DNA from: Halocaridina rubra
Taxonomy: Eukaryota; Arthropoda; Malacostraca; Decapoda; Atyidae
Length of the DNA stretch: 64,000 bases
Direction: 5' to 3'
Assembly (NCBI GenBank): GCA_037179515.1
Contig: JAXCGZ010007666.1
Location: forward strand, 53,501 to 117,500
Under the pieces are notes generated by a model that saw only the letters and a program-made list of their open reading frames with translations, was not told the origin of the DNA and did not search any database. Positions 27,447 through 40,690 of this stretch are shown here, one piece after another (within the stretch, counting starts at the first letter, position 1; every line of letters starts with the position of its first letter). The translations under genes and the position numbers were made by a program.

Positions 27447-29220
27447 GGAAAAAGAAGGTAAAAGAACAGGTTTTAAGGCTAAAGAGAGCGGATGGAAGCA
27501 TCACTGAGACGGATGAAGAGATTTGCAAAGAATTGAACAAGGAGTTTCAGTCAGTATTTACAGTAGAAAATACCCCACCCCCTCAGATTGCAGTGATAGA
27601 AGCTCAAGGGCCGGTATTAGAGAACATCAACCTTACAGCCACAGAGGTATGCAAAGCGCTGATGGATTTAGATGTTCATAAAGCTACAGGTCCTGATGAC
27701 ATATCCCCTCATGTGCTTAAAAAATGCGCAAACACAATATCAGTGGCACTAAGTATCATATTTAAGGAGTCACTGGAGTCGGGGGAGATTCCAAGATGCT
27801 GGAAACAAGCAAACGTGATACCTATCTTCAAAAAGGGAAGGAGGGATACGGCTCTGAACTATAGACCAGTTTCCTTGACCAGCATAGTTTGCAAAGTTAT
27901 GGAGAAACTACTAAGGAAACATATCTCTCTTCCCTTGGAATCCTTCAACTTTTTGTCAGTGAGGCAACATGGCTTCAGAGAAGGTAGATCAACAGTAACA
28001 AACTTATTAGAATTTTATGATGAGGTAAGCCAAATCTTACAGGAAAGAGAGGGCTGGGCAGATTGCATATTCCTAGACTTCCAGAAAGCGTTTGACACTG
28101 TTCCACATGGGAGACTTATTAGGAAGCTGCAATCAATGGCTAGAATAGGTGGAAATGTTTTGGAATGGATAAAAACTTACTTAGAAGGAAGGGAACAGAG
28201 GGTTAGAGTAAGACACTCAGTGTCTGAATGGAGAAGAGTTAGTAGTGGAGTTCCACAGGGTTCAGTTTTAGGGCCACTTTTGTTCCTTGTATATGTAAAT
28301 GACCTACCAGAGTCTGTAAATTCATTCATGAATATGTTTGCAGATGATGCAAAGATTGTGAAGAAAGTAAAAAACGAGAACAATGGTAGAGAACTTCAGG
28401 AGGATCTAAATAATCTGCATGAGTGGTCAGAAAAGTGGCTAATGAAATTCAATACTTCAAAATGTAAGGTAATGAGAATGGGTACAAGTGCAAGAAGGCC
28501 CAAGCTTAACTACTCGGTGGCTGGAGTACAACTTCAAGAGACAGAAAATGAGAGAGATCTAGGAGTAAACATACTGCCAGATTTGTCTCCAGAAATACAT
28601 ATAAATGGCATAGTAAGGGCAGCATATGCATTCTTATCAAATGTAAGGGTAGCTTTCAGGCACATGGACAAGGAAATGTTCAGAAATATTTATGTAACCT
28701 ATGTGAGGCCAAAACTGGAATATGCAGCCCCCTTTTGGAATCCGCACTTGAAAAAGCACATAGCTAAACTTGTAAAAGTTCAAAGACATGCCACGAAACT
28801 GGTGCCAGAAATACGCAATCTCAGTTATGATGAGAGGCTGGGGGAATTAGACTTACCATCACTCGATGTTAGAAGAGTGAGGGGGGATATGGTGACAGTC
28901 TTTAAATTCCTTCATGGTTATAATAGAGTGGATAGGGATCGATATTTTGATATGGCTGGCTCTAGAACTAGAGGTCATAGTTTGAAGCTTCGTAAGGAAA
29001 CTTCTTTGCTGGATGTAAGGAAATACTTTTTCAGTGTAAGAGTAGTTGATAATTGGAATTCGCTAAGCGAGAAGGTAGTTAATGCTATCTCAATCCATAG
29101 TGTTAAGGACAGGTATGATAAGTATCACTAAGTCTAAAATAGAACCGATCAGGAGACGGGAAGATATGAGCTTTGGGCTCTTTCCCGTAAACACAATTAG
29201 GTAATCACAATTAGGTAATC
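27447..29220 (+). mobile_element. 5'-truncated CR1-group LINE (copy E3)
   Basis: It is the same family as E1 on the opposite strand. It starts within ORF2 at the codons [16 protein letters not shown], right after the CATA block. It ends in the family 3' region (GAGCTTTGGGCTC hairpin, then a doubled AATTAGGTAATCAC), followed by CATA and TA repeats. Confidence 0.88.
27450..29131 (+). CDS. LINE reverse transcriptase, truncated but open (E3)
   Basis: About 560 codons are open without a break: the linker, all RT blocks and the C-terminal domain of ORF2. [30 protein letters not shown] and MFADDAKIV are intact. Residue differences from E1 are scattered and few, so the two copies are closely related. 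The endonuclease is missing and any start codon would come from repeat sequence, so this is a dead-on-arrival insertion with an intact RT domain, not a gene. Confidence 0.88.
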
Positions 29221-31430
<2,210 letters not shown>

Positions 31431-31433
<3 letters not shown>

Positions 31434-31913
31434 AGTTCTTAAAATAACGCCTAGATAGGCTTCCAGAAGTGTCGGGTAAATGGAAAATCGCGTGAAAAAA
31501 CGAGTCATTTTCCATAGGAAACAATGATAAAGGGCATAGATACGTTCCAAACCTTACATAGACACACCATGCCAAAGATATGATAGGTAAAAAACATACT
31601 TTATTACTACATAGCAAAGCAGAAAGCCCTGTATCTATTTTTAAGAGTATACAAAAGATATTCATATTCACTTTACAGCTAGAAATTAACATACATTACT
31701 GTACTGTACTCTATTATGCAGTGGGAAACAGTCATAAAGTACACTGGGACATGCATGGTGGCCGTGAGCAAGTAACTTATGCGGTAGAAGAGGAGGAGGA
31801 TGCAGGAGAACGAGCCTCTATCTGCAAATGTAAACAAAGATAAAATAAAAATTATAAATAACCAAAGCAAGATCAAAAAACGAAAAAAAAAATTAATTAT
31901 GCAATGCCTAAAT
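31431..31913. other. unassigned sequence, possible DNA-transposon remnant
   Basis: About 480 bp with no clear gene. The segment AAATCGCGTGAAAAAACGAG at 31488-31507 and ATTTTCCATAGGAAACAATG just after have the flavour of a Tigger-type end, but no partner end is found. An 87-codon open frame at 31580-31843 has no recognisable domain and ends in an acidic then Cys-containing tail; I do not call it a gene. Confidence 0.4.
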
Positions 31914-32240
31914 TACCATATGACAGATTAAAAAAACTTAATCTAAATTCTCTAGAGAGGCGCAGAGTTAGAGGGGATATGATTGAGGTGTATAAATGGT
32001 TTAAAGGGATTAACAAGGGTGATATTAATAAAGTTTTAAAAATTCATGATCAAACCAGAACTTATAATGGGTAATGGATTTAAGCTTGATAAATTTAGGT
32101 TCGGAAGGAAAATAGGTGAAAATCGGCTTGGTAATACCGTAGAGTATTCCTAGTAGGATTATAAATGCCAATACCTTAGACACCTTCAAATGTAAATTAG
32201 ATAGACATATGACAGAGGTAGGGTGGGTGTATATATAATG
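31914..32240 (+). pseudogene. CR1/L2-type LINE ORF2 C-terminus, fragment
   Basis: It reads as RLKKLNLNSLERRRVRGDMIEVYKW-type sequence, then GINKGDINKV and a C-terminal NANTLDTFKCKLDRHM block at 32165-32215. It is the same family as the minus-strand copy at 44827-45900 and the inverted fragment at 63600-63990. Small indels near 32070 and 32145 break the frame. Confidence 0.8.
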
Positions 32241-32460
32241 TATAATGATGATGATCTTTTCTTATGTAATCCTCTTTGTAATTGTGGAAGAAGCGTCCGC
32301 GGGCGCATATTTACTATATATATATATTTTTTTTTTTTTTTTTTTTTGTGGGGGGGGCGTTATTCGCGAAATTCGAATTTTTTACTATTATTTTTGGGGG
32401 GCGTTAATGCAATTTCGCGGATAAAAAGATCGCGCATAAAAGGAACAAGGTGTATATATA
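32241..32460 (+). repeat. LINE tail joined to CGCG-rich end sequence
   Basis: A GATGATGATC stretch, poly(T), GGGGGGCGTTATTCGCGAAATTCGAA and GATCGCGCATAAAAGGAACA lie between the LINE fragment and the LTR. The same chain of segments occurs inverted at 63432-63600. The CGCG-containing part resembles a Tigger-family terminal region but has no matched partner. Confidence 0.55.
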
Positions 32461-33121
32461 TGTCGCATGACTGAAGTCTTGCTGAAGTCACATGAAAGCC
32501 TGCTGAAGCCAGGATCTGAAACTTGTTACAAATCTTGAGGAGTAACGGTCAAGGGCACAGATGTTTTATTACATGCCCTCACTTTTATTGGGTTTTGGGT
32601 CCAGGTCATGTTTTCCCTTGGTACCACCAAGATTTATGGCTGGACACATGGAACTAATATCCGGCGCCATGTACCCCAAGAGGCCTAAAAGATAAGGGAC
32701 CCTCGGTCCTCGAAAACACCACAAAAGGTTGTAAACATTTGACCCATATGTATGGACGCGCCCTGGAGAGAGATGCCCCAATAGCCGCGGGCGATTTAGA
32801 ACTTCTTCTGTTCAATAGGCCTGCTGAAACAGCCCCTCCTCAAAGAGGAGAGACTCCACTTTGAACCTGAAGTCCATTGGCAGAACTGGATTACACGACA
32901 CGCCCTGCCCGTTGGGTATTTCAAGAATCCCTGAGGCAGACAGAGTATTTTCCCAGGGGCACGAACAGATCATAGATTTTGATAGTCATAGGGTGGGGAC
33001 ATTGAGACGTCGTATATTTTGTACTCTAAAATAAACTTATAATAACGGAGCTGCCGCTTGTCCATTCTTACCTTGCACCCTTCTGGTATTAATAGTAACG
33101 TAGTGACTTAGTCTTACGACA
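32461..33121 (+). repeat. 5' LTR of gypsy element A
   Basis: It is 661 bp with tips TGTCG...CGACA. It has AATAAA at 33030-33035 near the 3' part. It matches the 3' LTR at 46547-47218 along its whole length, with about 35-40 substitutions by eye and one 11-bp length difference. It is inserted into a TA-rich target, so a target duplication cannot be read. Confidence 0.9.
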
Positions 33122-33123
33122 TC

Positions 33124-33141
33124 TGGTGGCAGCGCGGTACA
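33124..33141 (+). promoter_or_regulatory. primer-binding site of element A
   Basis: TGGTGGCAGCGCGGTAC starts two bases after the LTR. TGG is the complement of the tRNA 3' CCA. The same TGGTGGCAG is found after the LTRs of elements B (48916) and C (11841). I have not identified the primer tRNA. Confidence 0.65.
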
Positions 33142-33211
33142 ATCCCACGTCGAAATACGTACGTAAAGAGACACGTAAATGCCAGTGCAGACATGTGCGA
33201 AGAAAATAAGA

Positions 33212-34355
33212 ATGGCAAACGCAGAAGACCAGTCCCTCCTAAGTCAGGAAATGGGCAACAAGGACAAAGACCGGAGAATTCTCGAATTGGAGGAGCAAGT
33301 GCGGCGCCTACAAACCCCCGCCGACGCCGCTCCGCCGAGAAGGAACTTGGCCGACTGCGACAACACCGACAGCGAAACCAACGCCTCAAACATCGACGAA
33401 CAACCTGCCGCTCCAAATCACATGGTGACACAGGGAGCGTTGCAGGCCATGCCCCTAATCCGTGCCCTGGTTGTAAAGGGGCCTCGAGTCAAAGATTCCT
33501 TCCCCTTTATACTTTGACGGCGCAAATGTAAAAGGCCTCGAATATCCATCCCTATTTCCCGCATCCAACTTTCTGACACACTTGGGTCTGCAGATGAGAA
33601 GCGCCGAGTGGACCGACGAGTGCCGAATTAACGAAGTAGTACAAAGGTGCACTGGATTTGCGGCCGAGACACTAGGCAGAGACGATTGGTCGAAGATAAA
33701 ACAGTGGGAAACTTTTAAGGATCGGTACCTAAAAATGTTCACAGTGCGACAGAGCGAAGAAACGCTCATATCTAAGATTCGATACAGTCCCCGAAGATGC
33801 GGAGAACAGTTGAATTGGTACGCGAGTAGGATTGAAACGTTAACGGGTTCAGTGAGTGAAATTGTCGAAAACACATACATGCGACAAAGTATTATGCGGA
33901 GCGCCTTGCGGAAAACTGTTCCGCCAAGATGCCACTTTCTGTTGAAGTCCAACATCCTGGTCCCCGATCTAGTCCGTCTACTGTCGAATTGGTTCGAGAG
34001 GCACTCTTGTCATGGGCTCTCGGAAGAGGAAATTGATAGGGAAAGACTCCTAGACCCGGCAGCGGTCCCCATCGCAGCCATGGCGAACGAACGAGGACCG
34101 AGGTCCCGAGAAGCGAAGGAAGGACAATGCGCCAAGTGTTGCGGCATAGGCCACCCACAGGAACGGTGCGTGGAAACGGCACACCCGGACATGGTCTACT
34201 TCAACTGTCTGGGGACTGGACATCGGTCTGACAGGTGCCCCTCTGCGAGAATGACTCGCGGAGCTTGGCAACTCGTAAAAACAAAAAAAACGCCGACGGG
34301 GACCTCCAGCAAACGGTCCGAATACCTCAGGTCGAGGAGCTATCGCTCCTCCTGA
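33212..34355 (+). pseudogene. gag of gypsy element A
   Basis: It starts at the Met of MANAEDQSLL, as in element B (49004). A frameshift near 33505 separates the N-terminal segment (ELEEQVRRLQTPADAAPPRR) from the rest. The second frame (to 34355) carries a capsid-like helical region and a CCHC zinc knuckle CAKCCGIGHPQERC. The second knuckle (YFNCLGTGHRSDRC) lacks its first Cys. Gag forms the particle that packages the element's RNA. Confidence 0.82.
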
Positions 34356-34365
34356 ACGAGAAGTC

Positions 34366-36300
34366 GTGGACATCACAATACCACCTCCTCAGCACAGAGA
34401 GGTGACTTGTAGTTTCTATCTAATGAGTAATGGGATCTTGCTAATAGAAATTGCGGTCGGTGGACTCCGCCAAATTGCTTTGTTAGATACGGGCTCAGCC
34501 GTATCGTTGATTGACCATAGTATTGTTGCAGACCCCATCACTAAATTAGATACTCCAGTAGTTATTACCACTTTGGGCGATAATACCCCAAACTTTGTTA
34601 GAGTTAAAGAAGTGGTGAAACCCGTGATCGCATTTGAGGGGTCTCCCACAAGATTTAAATGTTCTTTTCTTGTATTACCTAAGTTAAGTGTTGAACAGGT
34701 GAAAGTAATAATTGGATTCAAGGACATGGTAAATATGTGAGTCAGTATTGTTAATACACGCAGTAAAACTACCGTAACTGTAAATGAGAGCTAAATAGTT
34801 GCATGTTCCGCACGCACGTCAGTGTCTGCATGCGTGTTGCAAGAGAAAAATTATAACTACATCGTGACGCTTCGGGAAGAAATTTTTGAGAGCGGTACTG
34901 CATGTGTTTTAGAAGTTATTACCTTGCGAGTAGTCCAGAACGCTCGAGCCTTATGCGCAGAATTTGTCGGAGAGTACGCGGATTTTTTCCTAATAAGTTG
35001 CTAATGGTTCCCGAGGGATCAAGGAAATTAACTGTTATGTGCGTAAATATGTCGCCGATCCCGCTAGTTATTCCTAGAAACACTAAAGTCGCCAAATTCG
35101 AAGAAGTGCGCGAGTGTTACAGTGTAAATTTCGCGAGGGTCGCGGAAGACCCAGAACATATCGTAAATTTGCAGGCATTAGCGAGAGGACTGAGCGCTGC
35201 TGAGCATTCTACTTTTATGACTGAACTTGTCGCTAAATATCATGATGTTTTTGCTTTAGACTGCGACCCCCTTGGAGAATGCACTCTAATGCTTTTTTAT
35301 ATTAACACAGGAAGTAACCCCCCCACCTTTGTCAAACCCTATTGCACTCCTTTCGTATACGAAAAGAAGTTAGAGGGAATGGTAGCCGATTTTGAGGAAA
35401 AGGGCATCATTAGATTGTCTAAAAGCCCTTGGCACAGCCCCATTGTAGTAGTACAGAAGAAAGACGGAGATCTTCGACTGTGCGTAGATTTCCGCAAACT
35501 AAATTTGCTCACCGAAGGCGATAAATTCCCCCTCCCTATAACTGAAGATGTACTCTGTCACGTCAGCGGCGCTAAGTATTTTACCACTCTCGACCTCCTG
35601 GCGGGTTACCACCAGGTAGTCTTGGAAGAGAAGAGTAAAGCGAAGACCGCTTTTTCAGTGAATAATAAACTCTGAGTACAATCGTTTGCCTTTTGGGTTA
35701 AAAAACGCCCCCGGTCATTTTAGCAGACTCATGACAGACGTGCTCCTAGTCCTCATTTAGTAATAATCGGACAAACCTTTGAAGAACACGCCCGGAACCT
35801 CATTTCAATTTTAGAAGCCTTAAGACAGAATAACTTGCACGTGAAATTGTCTAAATGTCAGTTTTTCAAAGCGGAAGTAGAATTTCTCGGACACAAATTG
35901 TCATCTGCGGGTGTGGCAGTATTACATGATAAAGTAAAAGCCATCGAGAAGTTTGCGCGGCCCAAAACGTGTAAAGATGTTAGATCATTTCTCGGACTTT
36001 GCTCGTATTACCGTAAATTCATTGAGAAGAAACGCAGACATTTCCCGTCCCTTAGATAGGCTTCTGAGCATGAGGCCGCCTTCGTAGCTTTAAAGAATGC
36101 CCTAATGTCTACTCAAGTACTCGCTTATCCTAAATTTGATCGGGCGTTTTACGTCACGTGTGACGCCTCCGACGTTGCAATCGGCAGAGTAGTATCGCAG
36201 GAGGACAACGAGAAAAGAGACCGCCCCATTAGTTTCGCTTCCTAGGCGCTCACAGACACTGAGCGGCAATATTCCACCATCGAACGAGAGGCACTTGCCA
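34366..36300 (+). pseudogene. pol of element A: protease, RT and RNase H start
   Basis: The aspartic protease (34366-34740) has the active site LLDTGSAVSLID and a later IIGFKDM flap-side segment. RT follows: SPWHSPIVVVQKKDGDLRLC, VDFRKLN, FTTLDLLAGYHQV. The frame breaks at about 35675 and the region that should hold the YxDD active site (near 35750) is gone, replaced by two stops before VIIGQTFEEHA. RT connection text (LGHKLSSAGV, FLGLCSYYRKFI) is at 35835-36059. RNase H begins near 36120 (YVTCDASDVAIG) and meets a TAG at 36243. Order protease-RT-RNase H-integrase is Ty3/gypsy type. Confidence 0.87.
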
Positions 36301-36302
36301 TT

Positions 36303-37561
36303 GTGTTCGTCCTAGAAAAGCATAAATATTTCCTACTCGGATATCCGGTGGTAATTCGTAGCGATCACCTACCCTTAAAGTACGTGTATGCGAACCTTCT
36401 AAATAACCAGAGGCTTTCCCGATGGCTATTAAGACTTATGCATTTTAATATACAAGGGTTCGAGTATGTACCCGGAAAGAGTAACAAAGTAGCAGATTCC
36501 TTGAGCAGGGGAGTGAGAGAAGTCCCCGCCCTGGCCATTACCCGTTCAATGAGAAACGCGGGTCATCGGACCGTGGACACGAACCGTCCTACAACTGCGG
36601 GGGCCGATCCCGATTCTGCTCAGACACTCCTTCAGAGTGAGGGGGAAAATCATCCTTGCAAGGTGACTAAAAGCATGAATGGGGGAAGTGAGGGTGAGAG
36701 AGGACAGAGTGAAAGTTGCGAGAATGAACGAGAGAGTGAGCGAGTGAGTATGAATGAGTGGGGGGAGGGCTCTTGTGGGTGGAATCGAGAGGAGCTCGTA
36801 AGAAAGCAAGAGGTAAAGAAGCTCTTGCAAGGAATAAACGGCGAAGTACCTGCTAAAATTCGACACCGAATAAATTCATTCGTAATAGAAGGAGGAATAT
36901 TGTACAAAATGTTTAAGAGAAAAAACGAAGAAGGGGGATACGCGGCAGTACTTCCCAAGGAGTTCTACGGTCACGCCCTCTTTTTGTGTCACACGAGTCC
37001 CGCGGCCAGCCATATGGGAATTGAGAAAACGTATCGGGTGCTAACTACCCAATTCTATTGGGAAGGGATGTATAAGGATGTTGCAGAGTATGTTAAGAAT
37101 TGTCACGTGTGCAATTGCTTCAAACGACAGCATAATACGGTCCCGCCTGCACAGATTTGGCCGCGATGCAGTTTTAAATGGGAAAGAGTCCACTGCGATT
37201 TGATAGGCCCCTTGCCCCAATCATATGATGGCTACTTGTACATATTCGTACTCACAGACGAATGCACAATATATACCTTCACGTATGCGATGAAGGATAA
37301 GAGCGCGGCCTCGGTAGCCGTTGCCCTGTACCAGTTTACATTATTATTTGGATTCCCTCGAGAAGTCGTAACTGATAATGGACGCAAATTCATGAATGAA
37401 GTTTTCAAGGGGTTATGCGAGTTAGCGCGAGTTCGCCATGCCACGGTCCAAGTGTATCGGCCGCAAGCTAACGGGTTAGTAGAGCGACGAAATGCTTCCA
37501 TTATTACACTATTACGTCAACTCACTGCCTCTGACCCCCAAGGATGGAACCTGCACCTGAA
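36303..37561 (+). pseudogene. pol of element A: RNase H end and integrase, split by LINE
   Basis: The RNase H tail (RSDHLPLKYV, YVPGKSNKVADSLSRG) leads to a Ser/Glu/Arg-rich linker. Integrase follows: the zinc-binding HHCC domain (SHMGIEKTYRVL to NCHVCNCFKRQ), then the catalytic core with Asp in HCDLIGPLP, Asp in VVTDNGRKFMNE and Glu in YRPQANGLVERRNAS, so the DDE set is complete. The frame ends at GWNLHLK, where a LINE tail of AAAC repeats begins at about 37562. The remaining integrase resumes at 42711. Confidence 0.9.
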
Positions 37562-37706
37562 ACAAACAAACAAACAAACAAACAAACATTTATTTCCATT
37601 TTGTACAATGGTTATTCAACATTAATAGTAACTTATGAGTAGACATGTAATTAAACTAATAAATAAGAGGGTAATACATATACTGTAGTTAAATTAAATG
37701 TAGCTT

Positions 37707-39443
37707 TCATAGAAAATAATAATGCTGTAATAAAAATGTTAACAATAATGTTAATAATAAAGTAGTAAGTATGCCACTAGATACAGGATCGTTATTATTG
37801 GCATCATTTCCAGATTTGTTTTCCTTACAATGAGAATAATTAGTTCTTAATGAGCAGCAGCTATTTGTCAAAAGAAAACTATATAGTTTGCCTTTGAAAG
37901 CTGTGAAAGAGGATGCATTTTTAAGATGCTCTGGAATATTATTCCAGAGTGTTGGCCCTTTGATAGTGATCATCTTTGAACCTGCTTCTGTGTTTGTTCT
38001 GTGAATAAAGAGCTCACTGCTCTGTCTTGTGTTGGTTCCCCTTATATCCCTGACTGTTTTTAAATCAAATAGCCAGCTAGGATAATGATGGTCCAAAATT
38101 TTGAATACAAAAACATAAATAGCATAAGCGATCTTGTTTTCTGCCCGCAGCCACCCAAGTTTATTGAGAGCTGGTGTGATGTGGTCATATTTTTTTATTC
38201 CTCCCAGGGCAACTCGAGCTGCAAAATTAATAAGCTTCTGTATTCTGTTTATCTGAGTCTTAGTGGTAGCTCCCCGAACAGTTAGGGCTAGAGATTCAAC
38301 AACAGTTATTCGAGTGGCAGTCTCAAAATTGTCTTTTATACGTGACAAGTACATTAATGTTCCTGTAACCTTTTTGCATATTTTATCTATGTGGGAATCA
38401 AACAACATGTGGGTATCAAGGTGAATTCCTAGGTTTTTGACTGTTTTGCTAGGTGTGATAATATTGTCGCAAAAAGTAATTGTTGTGTTTTCTGGAATTT
38501 GTGCTATGTGGAACCTTGAACCAATAATAAATATGCACTGTGTTTTACTTTCGTTAATTAACAGCCCAATTTCTTGGAAATAGGTTTTAATTTTTGACAG
38601 AGTGTTTTCAGCTCTTAAAGTTAGCTCTGTGAGATTATTAATATCACCACTAAGGAGTAGTTGAGTGTCATCTGCATATTGTACGACTAGACAGTCAGAA
38701 ATGAAAGAAGATAGATCATTTACGTAAATGGAGAAGAGGATAGGACCAAGTACTGATCCCTGTGGAACACCAAATGATACATTTTTTGGCACAGAGATAA
38801 TGCTGTTAAGATGTATAGACTGTTTACGATTAGATAGATACTCTCTAAACCAGCTTGGATCAATATTTAAGTTAGTACATTTACTTAAGAGAATTTCATG
38901 ATTTACACTGTCGAAGGCTTTTGATAAGTCCAATAATACAAGCAGAGATATTATTTTCATATCTATATTATTATAGATACTATTTGTAACTTTAAGCAGT
39001 GCAGTTTCCGTCGAGAGTTTCCGTTTGAAACCATATTGGTTAATACTTAATAGTCTATTTGATTCTAAATATGACATAAGTTGGCATGCACCAATTTTTT
39101 CTAATAATTTAGAGAAAATGGGTAGCAGGGAAATGGGACGATAGTTTGTCACATTTTCTCTGTCCCCCTTTTTATGCAGAGGTATTACATGTGATATTTT
39201 CCAAGAGTCAGGAAACTTTTTAGTAACAATGGAAGTGTTCATACTGGTTAGAATATAGGATGCAATCATGGACAGAGCATCTTTGATGAATTGAAATGGT
39301 ATACCATCTGAACCATAAGAGCCAAAGTTTCTTAGGCTCTTTAATATAAGAATTAGGGTAGCACAATCGATAGCATTTATCTTGAAGTACTCTCTTGTGT
39401 TTACATTGGAAGAATTGTCATTTAAGCAATTACTCATATTCAC
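37707..39443 (-). pseudogene. LINE ORF2, reverse transcriptase part, open
   Basis: It is open for 578 codons. RT blocks: GSYGSDGIPFQFIKDA, NYRPISLLPIFSKLLEKI, NQYGFKRKLSTETAL, LLDLSKAFDSVNHEILL (first catalytic Asp), [20 protein letters not shown] and VQYADDTQLLL (catalytic Asp pair). A C-terminal domain with RVALGGIKKYDHITPALNKLGWL and LWNNIPEHLKN follows. The domain looks intact, but ORF2 is split: a segment with breaks (39444-39631) separates it from the endonuclease. Confidence 0.88.
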
Positions 39444-39631
39444 TGAGTTGATGTTTTCTTGAGTTTTTCATATGTATTTTTGCCAACGTTAGCAAAATAG
39501 TTATTAAACTTTTCCACTTTGTCTTTCAACTCCGTAATATTTTCATAACTTTCTGAGGTACTCTTTTCATTTGGTATCATGCTTCTTATCACTTTTCATG
39601 TTGCTGCTGTATCATGTCTAGCATCATTAAA

Positions 39632-40690
39632 TTATTTTTTGTAAAAGTCTTTTTTACTTACACTGATAAGAGATCTGACACGTTTCTTTTCTGTTTTATA
39701 ACGTTCTCGGAGAGTCATATCATATCTATTCATTTTTAGCTCTTTTTGTATTTGATTTCTGATTTGCATTGCCTCTTTGATGTCATTAGTTAGCCAGGGG
39801 GCTGAGGGGCAGGTTATTTTTCTTGTTACAATGGGTACACAACTATCTAAGCATTCAAGGAAGACTTTTGTTAGAATCTCAACCTGCAAATCGACGTTAT
39901 CTGTGTATTTAATTCTATTAAGTACATTTGTGTTGTTGATTAATGTTTCACAAAAGATATCAGGGGAGCAATTTTTTAGACACCAGAATGTCTTGAAGAG
40001 AGGCTTCCTTTCGGGCTTGTTTATGTTTAGCATAGCAATGTTCAGCTCGTGGTCTGCAATTGGGCAGGGAACTACGTCCCAATAGGGTATACTTTCCACT
40101 TTATTTGTTATTATCAGATCTATAAGAGTCCTAGAATTAGGGGTTATGCGGGTCGGGTTTGTCACTATTTGTGTTAACTTCACAGTGTTGATCACTCTTT
40201 TCATTTTGTTATCTGCCGAGAGCAAGTCATCATTAAAGTCACCAAGTATGGGTTTATGGCGCACACAGATATTTCTGAATGTTTCTAGCAGATGATTGAA
40301 TGAACTGGTAGGTGCTTTAGGGTGACGGTAAACACACCCTACAATGAAAGATGGAAGTTTCTGATACTGCACAGTGATCCATAAATCTTCGAGCTCCTCA
40401 GGTTTTTCTAAACCTGTGGTTATTTCTGATGCACAAAGATAATTTCTAGCATAAATACAGACCCCACCCCCTCGGCCATGGTCATTGCGAAATATTTTAA
40501 ACTCTGGGATATTCACATATTTATTTTCAGTTGTAGGAGGAAGCCGAGTTTCACTTACACAGAGGATGTCAATGCTGTAGTCTTTTGTTAGCATTATTAT
40601 TTCCTCAAAATGAGCGAGCAGGAACTGAGCGTTCACATGTACTAATGTTACATTCTTACCATGTTTCATTAGGGTGGTATCCATAGTCAT
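39632..40690 (-). pseudogene. LINE ORF2, endonuclease part
   Basis: It starts at MTMDTTLMKHGKN (40690), 35 bases inside the end of ORF1. Apurinic-type endonuclease motifs: LVHVNAQFLLAHFEE, LCVSETRLPP (catalytic Glu), RGGGVCIYARN, GCVYRHPKAP, LGDFNDDLL (metal site) and IADHELNIAM (Asp-His pair). It ends at the stop after KDFYKK (39632), where the sister copy shows the frame should continue into RT. It is probably one mutation away from the original length; no corrected sequence is inferred. Confidence 0.85.

Noticed and set aside
31580..31843. An 87-codon open frame with an acidic stretch as a host exon
   Set aside because: No domain, no convincing splice context, and the surrounding DNA is repeat-derived.
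33179..33531. Alternative overlapping frames at the start of gag in element A
   Set aside because: Only the frame starting at 33212 is conserved with element B (49004); the others are incidental.
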